Below, piece by piece: positions 41,736 through 50,697 of a DNA stretch of 56,980 nucleotides. The notes under the pieces were generated by a model. The model did no database searches. It was not told the DNA's origin and was given only the letters and a program-made list of their open reading frames with translations. Made by a program: the position numbers and the translations under genes. How positions within the stretch are numbered: the first letter of the stretch is position 1; each line of letters opens with the position of its first letter. The stretch comes from Streptomyces cavernae. Lineage in GTDB: Bacteria > Actinomycetota > Actinomycetes > Streptomycetales > Streptomycetaceae. The stretch is from assembly GCF_004023625.1 (NCBI RefSeq), contig NZ_ML137709.1, forward strand, positions 1-56,980, written 5' to 3'.

Positions 41736-42419
41736 ATGGCCTCGTCCCCGGACGTCAATTCGTCCACCGGTTCCACCCCCGAGAGCCCCGAAAGCGGTTC
41801 CGCCTCCGAAAGACGCGGGCGGGTCCGCCTGCGCCGCGCCGCGGTGATGGCGGTGCCTGCCACCGCGCTGGCCGCGGGAATGATGATCCTCACCGCCGAG
41901 GGCGCCCTCGGTGTGCAGTTCGCCATCTCGGGCATGCCCTTCACGGTCACCGCCTCCGAACTCAATGGCACGGGCTTCGAGCAGTTCGGCGGCCTGGACG
42001 AGATGGCTCCGAACAGCCCGAACGCCGGCGACACCGGCGGGCAGGTACTCGTCGTCACCTCCGTCATCAAGGAAGCGACGCTCAGCAAGCTGTGCCAGAG
42101 CGTCGACCTGGGCGGCGTCAACCTGCTGATCCGTGCGGGCGAAGGCTCCGACAAGGTGCAGGCCAGCGATCTGACGACCGACTCGACCGAGCTGACGGGC
42201 GACGCGGCCTTCACCAACATCGAGATCGGCAACGACGCCAGCACCCTCACCAAGGGCGGCGTCAAGGGCCCGCTCGGTGTCTTCAGCCAGCAGGCCGACA
42301 CCGTGCAGATCAAGAACCTGAAGCAGACCAACTACGCCACCACGGCGGGTGTGTTCAAGCTTCCCGGCCTCAAGCTCAGCTTCAGCAGCAAGAGCTGCGC
42401 GAAGCCCGACGTCAGCTGA
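41736..42419 (+). CDS. DUF6230 family protein
   Basis: A 227-residue exported or membrane-attached protein. An Arg-rich N-terminus (RRGRVRLRRAAVMAVPATAL) leads into one hydrophobic segment, followed by a beta-rich domain with FAISGMPFTVTASELNGTGF and CQSVDLGGVNLLIRAG. This is the DUF6230 family, found in Streptomyces next to DUF6114. Function is unknown; the fold may bind lipid or hold the cell surface. ATG 41736 lies after GGGAG; its TGA overlaps the next start (ATGA). Confidence 0.8.
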   Translation: MASSPDVNSSTGSTPESPESGSASERRGRVRLRRAAVMAVPATALAAGMMILTAEGALGVQFAISGMPFTVTASELNGTGFEQFGGLDEMAPNSPNAGDTGGQVLVVTSVIKEATLSKLCQSVDLGGVNLLIRAGEGSDKVQASDLTTDSTELTGDAAFTNIEIGNDASTLTKGGVKGPLGVFSQQADTVQIKNLKQTNYATTAGVFKLPGLKLSFSSKSCAKPDVS

Positions 42420-42898
42420 TGTCCGGCTTCAAGCAGTGGCGGTCGGACCGTCCCTTCTGGGGCGGTCTGCTGCTCGCCCTGGGCGGAGCGCAGATCCTGC
42501 TCACCATGAAGGCCTCGTTGAAGGTCATCCTGCACGTCGGTATGCAGGGCGTCGCGGGCTATCTGCTGCCCAGCGTGATGCTGCTGCTCGGACTGCTGAT
42601 CCTCTTCAACCCCAGCCAGCGCCTGTTCTACTCCATCGTCGGCGTCATGGCGTCACTGGCCACCTGGGCCACCTCGAACATGGGTGGCTTCTTCGTCGGG
42701 CTGCTGCTGGGGACGGTCGGCAGCGTGCTGACCTTCGGCTGGCTGCCGGACCAGGAGCCGCGCGTCAGCCGCCGCCGGCGACGGCGCGAGCGGGCCGCGT
42801 CGGCGACGGCGGCCGGCGACACACCCCCTGGCACGGGCCCGGACGCGGCCCCCGACTCGCCCCTGGGCACCGCCCGGGCCGAGGCACCGGCGACCTAG
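42419..42898 (+). CDS. DUF6114 family membrane protein
   Basis: A 159-residue integral membrane protein with about four helices (WGGLLLALGGAQILL, LPSVMLLLGLLILFN, FYSIVGVMASLATW, GGFFVGLLLGTVGSVLTFGW) and a basic/Ala-rich cytosolic tail. This is DUF6114, co-translated with DUF6230 through the ATGA overlap at 42419, so the two very likely form a complex. The stop codon TAG lies inside the CTAG target duplication of the mini-element that follows. Confidence 0.8.
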   Translation: MSGFKQWRSDRPFWGGLLLALGGAQILLTMKASLKVILHVGMQGVAGYLLPSVMLLLGLLILFNPSQRLFYSIVGVMASLATWATSNMGGFFVGLLLGTVGSVLTFGWLPDQEPRVSRRRRRRERAASATAAGDTPPGTGPDAAPDSPLGTARAEAPAT

Positions 42899-43130
42899 TG
42901 CCGCGGCAGTCAACGTTTGCCCGTCATCAAGGAGCGGCGTCCGGGGCGTCCTCTGGGGGTACCGCCTGCTCGAAGAGCTTGGGGAGTGCCGGCCGGAAGT
43001 CCTCGTAGTGGACGTACTTGGGCTTTCGGCCGGTGCGGTGAGCTCGTAGTGGACGTACTTGGGCTTTCGGCCGGTGCGGTGAGAGGGCGTCCCGGGCCTC
43101 GCGACGGGGCGAACGTTGCCTGTTGCGGCA
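42899..43130 (-). mobile_element. IS701-like mini-element (MITE) with CTAG target duplication
   Basis: A 232-bp element with imperfect terminal inverted repeats (TGCCGCGGCAGTCAACGTTT at the left, TGCCGCAACAGGCAACGTTC as the complement of the right; 20 of the first 24 bases agree) and CTAG directly repeated at 42895-42898 and 43131-43134. The YTAR-type duplication fits the IS701 family. Inside, the minus strand still codes for a transposase C-terminus (KPKYVHYEDFRPALPKLFEQ, ending with stop at 42927). A 41-bp segment (starting at 43002 and 43043) is duplicated. It cannot make transposase but could be moved by an intact relative. Confidence 0.75.
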
Positions 43131-43137
43131 CTAGTCC

Positions 43138-43521
43138 TCAGCGAACCGTGAGCGAAGCCCGGAGTGCCGCCTCGAGCCGCTCCGGGCTCGTCCAGTTCCG
43201 CTCACGGGTCGGTGGCACCAGCCAGTACAGGCCCGGACCACTGATGCGATGGGTGGGCGGCACCGCCACATGGCAACCCGGTCCCAGAATCTGCGCTCCC
43301 GGCAGCTCCCAGGTCCCGGCGGACCTGGGCGGCACGAGCCAGTAGAGGATGCCGCCGTAGCCGTCCGCGATGACGGCCCCCGACTGCTCGCCCAGCCGCT
43401 GCAGCACCGCGGTACCCACATCGAGCGGCACCCGTACGGCATCCCACCACCGCCCGGCGGGCAGCGCGCGGACATCCGGGCCGAGAGCACGCATCCACCG
43501 CGGAACGCTGCTGACTGTCAT
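43138..43521 (-). CDS. Hypothetical protein (Streptomyces-type)
   Basis: A 127-residue soluble protein. It contains PAGRWWDAVRVPLDVGTAVL and two similar segments, GGILYWLVPPRSAGTWELPG and GPGLYWLVPPTRERNWTSP, so it may be built of an internal repeat around YWLVPP. I do not recognise a function; such proteins occur widely in Streptomyces. The ATG 43521 is used. Its stop is 3 bp from the mini-element's CTAG. Confidence 0.65.
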   Translation of the reverse strand: MTVSSVPRWMRALGPDVRALPAGRWWDAVRVPLDVGTAVLQRLGEQSGAVIADGYGGILYWLVPPRSAGTWELPGAQILGPGCHVAVPPTHRISGPGLYWLVPPTRERNWTSPERLEAALRASLTVR

Positions 43522-43700
43522 GCCGCTCACCGGTCTCTCCTCGGGTGCACCTGACTGTAGGACCGTACGCGTCGGTTCAACTTGCCGGAACACGTAGGGA
43601 AGTTGCCGTCGTACGCAGCACGTCCGACGCGCTCTCGTCCGGGCTCATTACCGCGGCGTAGCGTGACCCGGCGTATTGGTGTACGAGTCCGGAGGCTCCG

Positions 43701-44945
43701 ATGACAGACCAGCGTGCCGTAGTGATCGACCCGTCCGGTCGGGACATCCACGGCGAGGCCGCCCGGATACGCGACCGTGGCCCGGTGACACTGGTCGAAC
43801 TCCCCGACGGTGTGCGGGCCTGGGCGGTCAGCAGTCCACACCTCCTCAAGCGGCTGCTCACCGACTCCCGGGTGTCCAAGGACCCGCGCCGGCACTGGCC
43901 CATCTGGATCAACGGCGGGATCTCACCGGAATGGCCGCTGCTCACCTGGGTCGCGGTGCAGAACATGTTCACCGCGTACGGCGCCGATCACAAACGCCTG
44001 CGCCGGCTGGTCTCCAGCGCGTTCACCGCCCGGCGCACGGCGGCGCTGCAACCCCGCGTCGAGGAGATCACCAAGCAACTCCTCGACGGGCTCGAGGAGG
44101 CCGGGCGGCGCAGCGCGACGGTCGACCTGCGCGAGGAGTTCTGCTATCCGCTGCCCATCCGGGTGATCAGCGAGCTGCTGGGGCTGCCGGAGGAGAAGGG
44201 GGACGAACTGCGGGCCATCGTCGACAGTGTCTTCCACACCTCCGCGTCACCGGAGGAGGTCACCGAGACCTATGCGCGGATGTACGCCGTCCTCGGCGAA
44301 CTCGTCGCCACCAAACGAAAGATGCCGGGGGACGACCTGACCACCGCGCTGATCCACGCCCGCGACGAGGAGGGCGACACCCGGCTCGGCGAACAGGAAC
44401 TGCTCGACACCCTGATCCTGATGATCAGCGCCGGGCACGAGACCACGGTCAACCTCATCGACAACGCCATCCACGCGTTGCTCACCCATCCGCGACAGCT
44501 CGAACACGTGCGGGAGGGGCGGGCGTCCTGGGAGGACGTCGTCGAGGAGACACTGCGGGTGCAGGCGCCGATCGCCAGTCTGCCGCTGCGGTACGCGGTG
44601 GAGGATCTCGAGCTCGGTGCGATGGGCGGGCCCGAGGGCATGGTCATCGCCCAGGGGGAGGCGATCCTCGCGGCGTACGCCGCGGCGGGACGCGACCCCG
44701 GGAAATACGGGGCGGACGCCGCCGTCTTCGACGTGACCCGCCTCGACAAGGAGCATCTGGCGTTCGGGTACGGGGTGCACTTCTGCCTCGGCGCGCCGCT
44801 CGGCCGCCTGGAGGCGACGACCGCGCTGCCCGCCCTGTTCACCCGTTTCCCGTCCCTCCGACTCGCGGCCCCCGAAGGGGAGTTGACCCCGGTGGACTCC
44901 TTCATCTCCAACGGGCATCGGAGCCTGCCGGTGCGTCTGGGCTGA
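43701..44945 (+). CDS. Cytochrome P450
   Basis: A 414-residue soluble P450 with all landmarks: C-helix FTAYGADHKRLRRLVSSAF, I-helix MISAGHETTVNL, ExxR VVEETLRVQAP and heme loop LAFGYGVHFCLGAPLGRLE. It resembles the CYP107/CYP154 group of Streptomyces. It is immediately beside a decayed conservon on the other strand and might have been part of it. The ATG 43701 follows GGAGG. A short hairpin terminator follows the stop. Confidence 0.9.
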   Translation: MTDQRAVVIDPSGRDIHGEAARIRDRGPVTLVELPDGVRAWAVSSPHLLKRLLTDSRVSKDPRRHWPIWINGGISPEWPLLTWVAVQNMFTAYGADHKRLRRLVSSAFTARRTAALQPRVEEITKQLLDGLEEAGRRSATVDLREEFCYPLPIRVISELLGLPEEKGDELRAIVDSVFHTSASPEEVTETYARMYAVLGELVATKRKMPGDDLTTALIHARDEEGDTRLGEQELLDTLILMISAGHETTVNLIDNAIHALLTHPRQLEHVREGRASWEDVVEETLRVQAPIASLPLRYAVEDLELGAMGGPEGMVIAQGEAILAAYAAAGRDPGKYGADAAVFDVTRLDKEHLAFGYGVHFCLGAPLGRLEATTALPALFTRFPSLRLAAPEGELTPVDSFISNGHRSLPVRLG

Positions 44946-44984
44946 GGAGGCTTGGGTCGCCCCCTGCGCCCCTGCTGCCCCTGT

Positions 44985-45012
44985 CCTCCCCCAGGTCGAG
45001 AGCTTGGGGAGG
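44985..45012. terminator. Hairpin after the P450 gene
   Basis: CCTCCCCCA pairs with TGGGGAGG around an 11-base loop, 40 bp after the stop. It is of the 'CTCCCCCAGG...TTGGGGAG' kind often seen between Streptomyces genes. Confidence 0.6.
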
Positions 45013-45169
45013 GGCCGGGAGGGGGCGGCGGAGGCTGAACAACCCAGCCCCCGCACCCTCTACTCCCCCCCGCCACCAGGCCAGCAGCCGCCCCAGCCCG
45101 CCTTCCACACGCTCCACACCCGGTTTCGGCTCGGGAAGCGGCGGCGGTGCGACCGGCGCGCGACAGGCC

Positions 45170-46049
45170 GCGACTGCTGCCGCTAGGTGGTCCTCCGCGG
45201 GCTCCGGCACCCGAGTCCCAGGAAACGTGACCGGCAGCGCCGCGAGGGCACGGTGGAACGGCCCCGGCCGCCAGACCAACTCCCCCACCGGCACCGCGAG
45301 TTCCGCATCTGGAAGGCGGTCGAGGAGCTTCTCCACCGCGACCGCCGCCATCAACCGCGCCGGAGTCTGCGCCGGACAGTTGTGCGGCCCCGCGCTCCAC
45401 GCCAAGTGGGCACGGTTACCGGCCCGTTGACCGGGCTGAACGGGCTGGTCGGGCGGGTCGGACACCAGCGCCGGATCGTTCTTGGCCGCGGCAAGTGACA
45501 CCACCACCGGGTCCCCGGCACGCAGCAACGCCCCCCTCGTAGACGACGTCGCGCACGGGATAGTGCACGGCGTAGTTGGCCATCGGCGGATCGGTCCACA
45601 GCACCTCGTCCAGCGCGTCCTCCACCGGCAGGCTCCCGCCGGACAGGGTCCCCGCGAACCGGTCGTCCGACAGCAGCAGCCGCAGCGCACCGGCGATCAG
45701 GTTCTGCTGCGGCTCCGTCCCCGCCCCCATCAGCACGACCAGGGTGTGGATTCTCCTCGTCGCTGAGCTGCTCCGGATGCGCCATCAGCCAGGAGGTCAC
45801 GTCCCGCCCCGGCCTGCCGCGCTTGAGCGCCACCAGCTCGCGCAGGGTCGTCGTCAGCAGTTCGTCGGCCTTCTCGGCGTCCACACCGTCGAAGATTCCC
45901 GAGATGCCCTCCACCAGCCGCACCCCGTAGTCGGGCGGGCAGCCGAAGAGGTGGTTGAAGACCAGCAGCGGCAGCACCTGCGCGTACTCGGCGAGCAGAT
46001 CGGCACCGCCCCGCGGCGCGAACCGGCTCGCGGCGGTTCCCGGGCGGTG
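45170..46049 (-). pseudogene. Cytochrome P450 of the conservon (CYP157) type, broken
   Basis: Three frames together spell a CYP157-like P450 without its first third: ADLLAEYAQVLPLLVFNHLF, then VLMGAGTEPQQNLIAGALRL, DALDEVLWTDPPMANYAVHY, and HLAWSAGPHNCPAQTPARLM with the heme Cys. Frame changes occur near 45752 (about two bases lost) and in a run of six G at 45531-45536; the second could be a sequencing error, the first less likely. The N-terminal 150 or so residues are missing, cut off where a cvnB remnant begins. The K-helix reads EVLW, not ExxR, like the intact paralogue at 53284. Confidence 0.8.
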
Positions 46050-46474
46050 TCATACCCGGCTGCCGCTGTCCTGGCCGATCGGGCCGTCCTGGCGGATGGG
46101 GCTGGTCAGCTCCTTGCCGAGCCGGTCGACGAGCTTGTGCATGCGGTACGAGACAGCCTCCATGTCCACGTGCTGGGTGGTGGAGACCGCGAGATGGGCG
46201 CCTTCGCCGGCGGCGACGAGGAAGACGTACCCGTGCGTGAACTCGATCAGCGTCTGCCGCCACGGCGTCTCGGGCCGGTCGCAGAACTCCGCTGTACTGC
46301 GACTTATGGACTGCACCCCCGAGAGTGCCGCGGCCAGCCGGTCGGCGTCGTCGCGGCTGATGCCGGCGGAGTGGGCCCGCAGCATGCCGTCGGCCGAGAG
46401 CAGGATCGCGTGCAGCGCCTCCGGGACTTTCAGCACTTCATCGAGCCCAACTCGTTGTTCGTGGGCTCGATCAT
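46050..46474 (-). pseudogene. Decayed conservon cvnB (roadblock/LC7 protein)
   Basis: The ATG at 46474 starts MIEPTNNELG, then a deletion of about seven bases near 46440 shifts the frame, and the roadblock/LC7 body continues: LDEVLKVPEALHAILLSADG, AALSGVQSISRSTAEFC, YVFLVAAGEGAHLAVST and MEAVSYRMHKLVDRLG. The product would resemble CvnB, the LC7 partner of the CvnD GTPase. The original ATGA overlap with the cvnA end is still visible. cvnC and cvnD, which should follow, are deleted: the P450 remnant comes next. Confidence 0.75.
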
Positions 46475-46720
46475 CCTTGGTGGTTCCCTTCTTCGGCCGG
46501 TGCGGCCGGTCCGGTCTGTGCGGCCGGTTCGGCCCGTGCGACCCGTCCGGTCTGTGCGGCCGATTCGGCCTGCGCGGCCTGTTCGGTCTCCTGGGCGTGG
46601 TCGGCGCGGCCCTGACGGGTGCCGCGCGCGTAGGCGCCGAGGCGCCGGGCGGTCTCCTCGGCCGAGCGGACGTCCTCGACGGAGGGCGGGGCCGCGGCGG
46701 AGGGCGGGGCCCCGGCACAG
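46471..46720 (-). pseudogene. C-terminal remnant of conservon cvnA
   Basis: A stretch of about 80 codons ending in TGA at 46471: SVEDVRSAEETARRLGAYARG and then an Ala/Gln/Glu-rich tail with repeats (AAQTGRVARAEPAAQTGPAA). I associate SAEETARRLGAYARGT with the tails of nitrate/sulfonate-type sensor kinases in conservons. The kinase domain is missing; the sequence joins AraC-type coding DNA at about 46720. Confidence 0.6.
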
Positions 46721-47557
46721 GTACGAACGCCCCGACGTCTTCCGGGGCAGACTGGTCCGGCAGTGCAGTGACACGTACCAGCTGGTCACCTGGCAGTCGG
46801 ACGAGATGGAGTACGTCCGCACCCCGGGCCTCGTGCGTCAGGTGCCCGATCCCGACTACCGCTTCCTGTTACCGATCTCGGGTGAGCTGGTGCTGCGGCA
46901 GGACGGCCAGGAGATCCGGCTGCCGCCGGGCACCGGGAGTCTGCTGACGCTCGGCGCGCCGTTCGAGTTACTGCACGACTCAGCCGTAGAGGGGTTCGTC
47001 CTGTCGGTCCCGGCGCAGGAGATCGACGGCCCCCTGAACCGGAAGTCCCCGCTGGCCAAGGGACTTGATCTGACCAGCGGCCTCGGCGCGGTGGTCGACG
47101 GCATGCTGCACAGCCTCTACCAGCAGCGCGAGGCCCTCACCACGGCGCACTTCGACGCCGTCACGGACCGCGTCGTCGAGCTGCTGTGCATGCTCGCCAC
47201 CGGGGACGACCGCCCGGACGCGCCGGGCCACCTGACCGAGGTGGAGGCGGTGGTCCGGCGCTATGTACGCGACCACGCCGACGACCCCTCGCTCACCGGT
47301 ACGACGATGGCGCGGGCCCTCGGCTGGTCCCTGCGGCAGGTGCAGCTGGCACTCCAGCGCGCACCACCCCGCGGGACCTGATCCGCGAGGAACGTCTGCG
47401 GCTGGTGCGCGACCGCCTGCAGTGCGCGGAGTGCCAGCACATGACGATCACGGACCTGGCCTACGCCTCGGGCTTCTCCTCGGCGAGTGCTCTGAGCACG
47501 GCGTTCCGGCAGCGGTACGGGGTGACGCCGCGGGAGATGCGCAACGGGTGCCGCTGA
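46720..47557 (+). pseudogene. AraC-family regulator, broken
   Basis: The first frame reads as an AraC-type ligand domain without its start (YERPDVFRGRLVRQ..., GLVRQVPDPDYRFLLPISGE) and the first HTH (TGTTMARALGWSLRQVQLAL). About two bases are lost near 47360, and the second half of the HTH continues in another frame (TTPRDLIREERLRLVRDRL, AYASGFSSASALSTAFRQRY) to a stop at 47557. Two TTA codons are present. It has no start, so it is a pseudogene; the missing N-terminus coincides with the cvnA junction. Confidence 0.8.
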
Positions 47558-47924
47558 AAGGTTGGTGGACAACGCCCTGCTGTACGGAAACGCGAGTGCC
47601 GCACCTTCGCTTATGCACCGACGCGGACAAATCGACACTTCGACTGTGCACTTCGGAAACGCGTACCGCGCCAACAGTGCAATGTCGCAATGGTTTCACT
47701 CTTCGAACCCCCTCTAGCCTGAGCACGTCGTCCGGAGGGGGAGGGGGCGGACAACGCATCTCCCCAGGACTTCCGTCGAGCGTCTGAAGGGAAACCCCAG
47801 TGACACCTGCCCACTGGCCCGCGAGGGCTGACAAGCGAAACGGGATCATTCCCGTCACCGCGGCGAAGTGCGCGCGGAACGCGGCGATCTGGGCGCTGCT
47901 CGACCGGCGCACCGCGAGGCCGGG
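47558..47924. other. Intergenic region with a doubtful small ORF
   Basis: A 367-bp gap after the AraC remnant. A GTG at 47800 (after GAAGGGA) opens a 60-codon frame (VTPAHWPARADKRNGI...) that runs into the end of the PucR-like gene; it matches nothing I know and may be a remnant. Upstream lies G-rich DNA (GGAGGGGGAGGGGG near 47735). Confidence 0.3.
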
Positions 47925-50030
47925 TCAGGAGGGCGCCGTCCGGCTGTCCTCCGTGGCAGCCGGCCGTTCTGCGCGCGGCTGATTCAGCGCCGGCCGCCCG
48001 GTGAGCAGGTATGCCGCGATACCGATGTCCGCGATGGTGACAACGTCCGTGTCATGAACGCTGATCGCTGTCGTGGTGGCATCGATGCCCAGCATGGCCG
48101 AGGCGTCGGCGGTGTGGTGGCGCACCGTTGCGTCCGACAGTCGCAGGGCCTGTGCCGTTTGCCGCACCGAGAGGTTGTGCTCGAGCCATACCGTCAAGGT
48201 GGTGAGCAGGTCGCGGGGATCGGACCGCACTTCCCGGAGCCGCTGTTCGGCCCATTCCCGGACGGTGCCGGGCTCGGCCTGGAGGAGATGCGCGAAGTCG
48301 GGAGCGCCTGCCCGCTGTGATGTGTCGGGGGCGTCGGGCAGGTGTGCGGTTTCGGGGGCGTTGGACCAGTGTGCGGTCTCAAGGGCGTCGGGCAAAGGTG
48401 CGGTCTCGGGGGCCTTGGACAAGGGCGCGGTCTCGGGGGCCTTGGGCAGGGACAGGATGTCCAGGGCCAGCAGAATCAGGATCCGGTCGTTGATGGTGTT
48501 GAGGTCGAGTCGCAGCAGGCTTCCTGCCTTCGCCAGACGCTGGCGGAGTGTGTTGCGGTGAATACCGAGGCCCCGGGCCGCCTCACTGGGCTTGAACGAC
48601 AATCCGGTGGGGAGCGTCTCGAGGATCGGCCGGTACTCGGGTGCCAGCACAGGAGCGAGGAGCGCTTGTGCCCAGGCGCGGGCGGCGTTCCGGGGCAGCA
48701 GTGAGGCGACTTTGGGTTCGGCGCCGACGCTGATGCGCCGCGGGCTGCGGGCCGCGTGACGCACGGCCTGCGCGGCCTCGGCGTATCCGGCACCGCTGGC
48801 CACGAGAGCGTAGGGCAGGCTCTCGCCCATCAGCAGCCAGTCGCGGGTACTGATCATCCGGTGGAGGTCGGAGGCGACGCCGGTCTCCTGGTGGCTGGGT
48901 GTGATCACTATGATCTGCCGGGCCTTGCCGGGGCAGGGTGAGACCAGGGCCCGCCCGTGGAGGGTGCGTTCGCACCAACGCAGGGTGGGTTCGCGGTCCT
49001 GGGGCCCGGTGTCGATGACCCGCACGCGGGTTGTCTCGGTGTCCATCAACTCGGGAGCGATCGTGTTGGCGACGACCTGCCCGGTCACGATGTTTCCCCC
49101 GAGGAAGAGCTGGGTGGCAGCCTGACTGACCGACCGCGGTGCCAGCACCGCGGCCTGGTGGTCGCGGCGGGCCTGCTCGCACAGCCCCAGGAGCTTGGCG
49201 GCATGGCGGATGAGATTTCCGGCCGCCACGTCGAATGGCCGATGAGAGGCGGCGGCGAGCACCGCTCCGTCCTCCGCGCCATGGATCTGGACCAGGCGGC
49301 TGTGCTCGGCTGCGTCACCCTCTGCTGTCTCGTCACCCTCTGCGGCCTCGTGACCTTCTGGCGCCTCGTCACCCTCCGCGGTCTCGTCGCCATCTGCTGC
49401 CTCGTCACCCTCTGCGGTCCGGCCCACGAGGGCGCGTGCCAGGTTGGCGAGGCCCTCGGGAGCGGCGGCGAAGACGCCTCGCTCGGCGGAACTCACGACG
49501 ACGTCGGCGTTCAGGGCGGCCGCCAGCCAGGACACGATGCCGGCCGTCGCGTCGGGATTGGCCAGGCGGGACGGCAGACGGTTGAGAAGCCCGTCCAGTT
49601 GCTCGACGTGGCGCTCCGCCGAGGCGGCTCTCCGCTGCTGCAGATGCGCATTGACGCCTGCCCACTCGGTATCCGCGGTCGACATGAGCAGCGGCAGCCG
49701 CAGGCTCTCGGCGAGGGTACGAACACTGTCCGGGACGCGGAGCTCGCGCCCGGGTGTCTGCAGAACGAGAGCGGTTGCCCGGCGTTCCTTGAGGTAGCGC
49801 AGGATGTCGACGAGAGCGGCTGCCGCCGCGTGGTTGATGTCGCTGTTCAACGTGATAAGAGCGACGGCTTCGGGTACCGGCGGGTGGCCCGGGTTGACTG
49901 TGGCCCGCGCCAGGGGAAGAACGGCGACTTCGGTCACCCTGGCGTCGCCGTGGACCCGGGCATGGACGGGATTGACGAAGCGAAGCCGCAGGTCCGGTCT
50001 TTCATTGACCAAGTAGCCGAGGGTAGGCAT
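47925..50030 (-). CDS. PucR-like transcriptional regulator with two HTH domains
   Basis: A 701-residue cytoplasmic protein. The N-terminal half has the PucR-type purine-catabolism domain (TLGYLVNERPDLRLRFVNPV..., HAAAAALVDILRYLKERRAT). A PucR HTH_30 appears at about 478-525 (EAARGLGIHRNTLRQRLAKA, DLNTINDRILILLALDIL) and a second one at about 610-660 (VRQTAQALRLSDATVRHHTAD). Two repeat tracts interrupt it: acidic AEGDEAADGDETAEGDE at about 203-243 and KAPETAPL-type repeats at about 527-560. Two HTH units in one chain are unusual for the family. It is divergent from the conservon, so it may control it. ATG 50030 follows GGAAGGAGAA. Confidence 0.75.
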   Translation of the reverse strand: MPTLGYLVNERPDLRLRFVNPVHARVHGDARVTEVAVLPLARATVNPGHPPVPEAVALITLNSDINHAAAAALVDILRYLKERRATALVLQTPGRELRVPDSVRTLAESLRLPLLMSTADTEWAGVNAHLQQRRAASAERHVEQLDGLLNRLPSRLANPDATAGIVSWLAAALNADVVVSSAERGVFAAAPEGLANLARALVGRTAEGDEAADGDETAEGDEAPEGHEAAEGDETAEGDAAEHSRLVQIHGAEDGAVLAAASHRPFDVAAGNLIRHAAKLLGLCEQARRDHQAAVLAPRSVSQAATQLFLGGNIVTGQVVANTIAPELMDTETTRVRVIDTGPQDREPTLRWCERTLHGRALVSPCPGKARQIIVITPSHQETGVASDLHRMISTRDWLLMGESLPYALVASGAGYAEAAQAVRHAARSPRRISVGAEPKVASLLPRNAARAWAQALLAPVLAPEYRPILETLPTGLSFKPSEAARGLGIHRNTLRQRLAKAGSLLRLDLNTINDRILILLALDILSLPKAPETAPLSKAPETAPLPDALETAHWSNAPETAHLPDAPDTSQRAGAPDFAHLLQAEPGTVREWAEQRLREVRSDPRDLLTTLTVWLEHNLSVRQTAQALRLSDATVRHHTADASAMLGIDATTTAISVHDTDVVTIADIGIAAYLLTGRPALNQPRAERPAATEDSRTAPS

Positions 50031-50697
50031 TTCTCCTTCCCTTTCTTGCTCGACCAGGCTCCAGGAATCCGGTCCGTGTGCTGTGGTGCGTCAGTTCTGC
50101 CATCCCGGCCCTACCTGCTGCCTGTTCAGGTGCTGAGGCGATCGGTACGGCACATCGCTCATGACGATCCCTGAGGATCCTGGTGCAGGCGAAAGGGCAT
50201 GTCAACGAAGACCGGTGGGCGCCGATGCGGTGCGACGTCGTCGGTCCTCGCGCAGGGCGAGGACCTCGCGCGGCGGAGCAACGGCCCAGTGTGCAGGGTC
50301 AGTTGGGTGCCGCGCCGTGCGTGCGGCGAGGGCGCGGCGATCGGGGTGGACGGGGCTCCGGCATGACCGGCCGCCGCAGCGGGACGATCCGTAATCGCCA
50401 CTGACACGAACAACCTCGCGGCGCAGGTGAGCAGGAGTCGCAAAGTCTCGGTGAACTTCTCCAAGTCCGCTTTTGCGTAAGGAGTTTGCCACTCTCTGTA
50501 CTGCTAAGATCGCCCCACTTTTCCAGTAGGCTGCGGCCGCGTCATGCGCGCTCGGGGGGGCAGCCGCTAGGGCCCCATCGCGAAGGAGTGACGGGTGGCC
50601 CGCCGGTACGGTCCGCGGCCGCCATCGGCCGACGACCTCGGCCAGGGCCGTCAGACAGGTACCTGCTCCTGTGATGATGCGACTTGAAGAGAGCCTC
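50031..50697. other. Divergent regulatory region between the PucR-like gene and cvnA
   Basis: A 667-bp gap. The segment near 50485-50510 has TTTGCC and TAAGAT, a poor promoter pair with a short spacer. A minus-strand frame at 50159-50464 (MEKFTETLRLLLTCAARLFV...) has a signal-like start but an Arg/Pro tail, and I do not trust it. No gene is called. Confidence 0.35.

Noticed and set aside
45531..45536. Frameshift in six G of the CYP157-type pseudogene as proof of decay
   Set aside because: A homopolymer shift alone could be a sequencing error; decay is called because of the other frameshift and the missing N-terminus.
47800..47982. 60-codon plus-strand ORF
   Set aside because: It overlaps the end of the PucR-like gene, has no recognisable similarity, and may be a relic; mentioned only in the intergenic entry.
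50159..50464. 101-codon minus-strand ORF with a signal-like start
   Set aside because: The tail is Arg/Pro-rich and resembles a shadow frame; no ribosome-binding site of quality and no known family.
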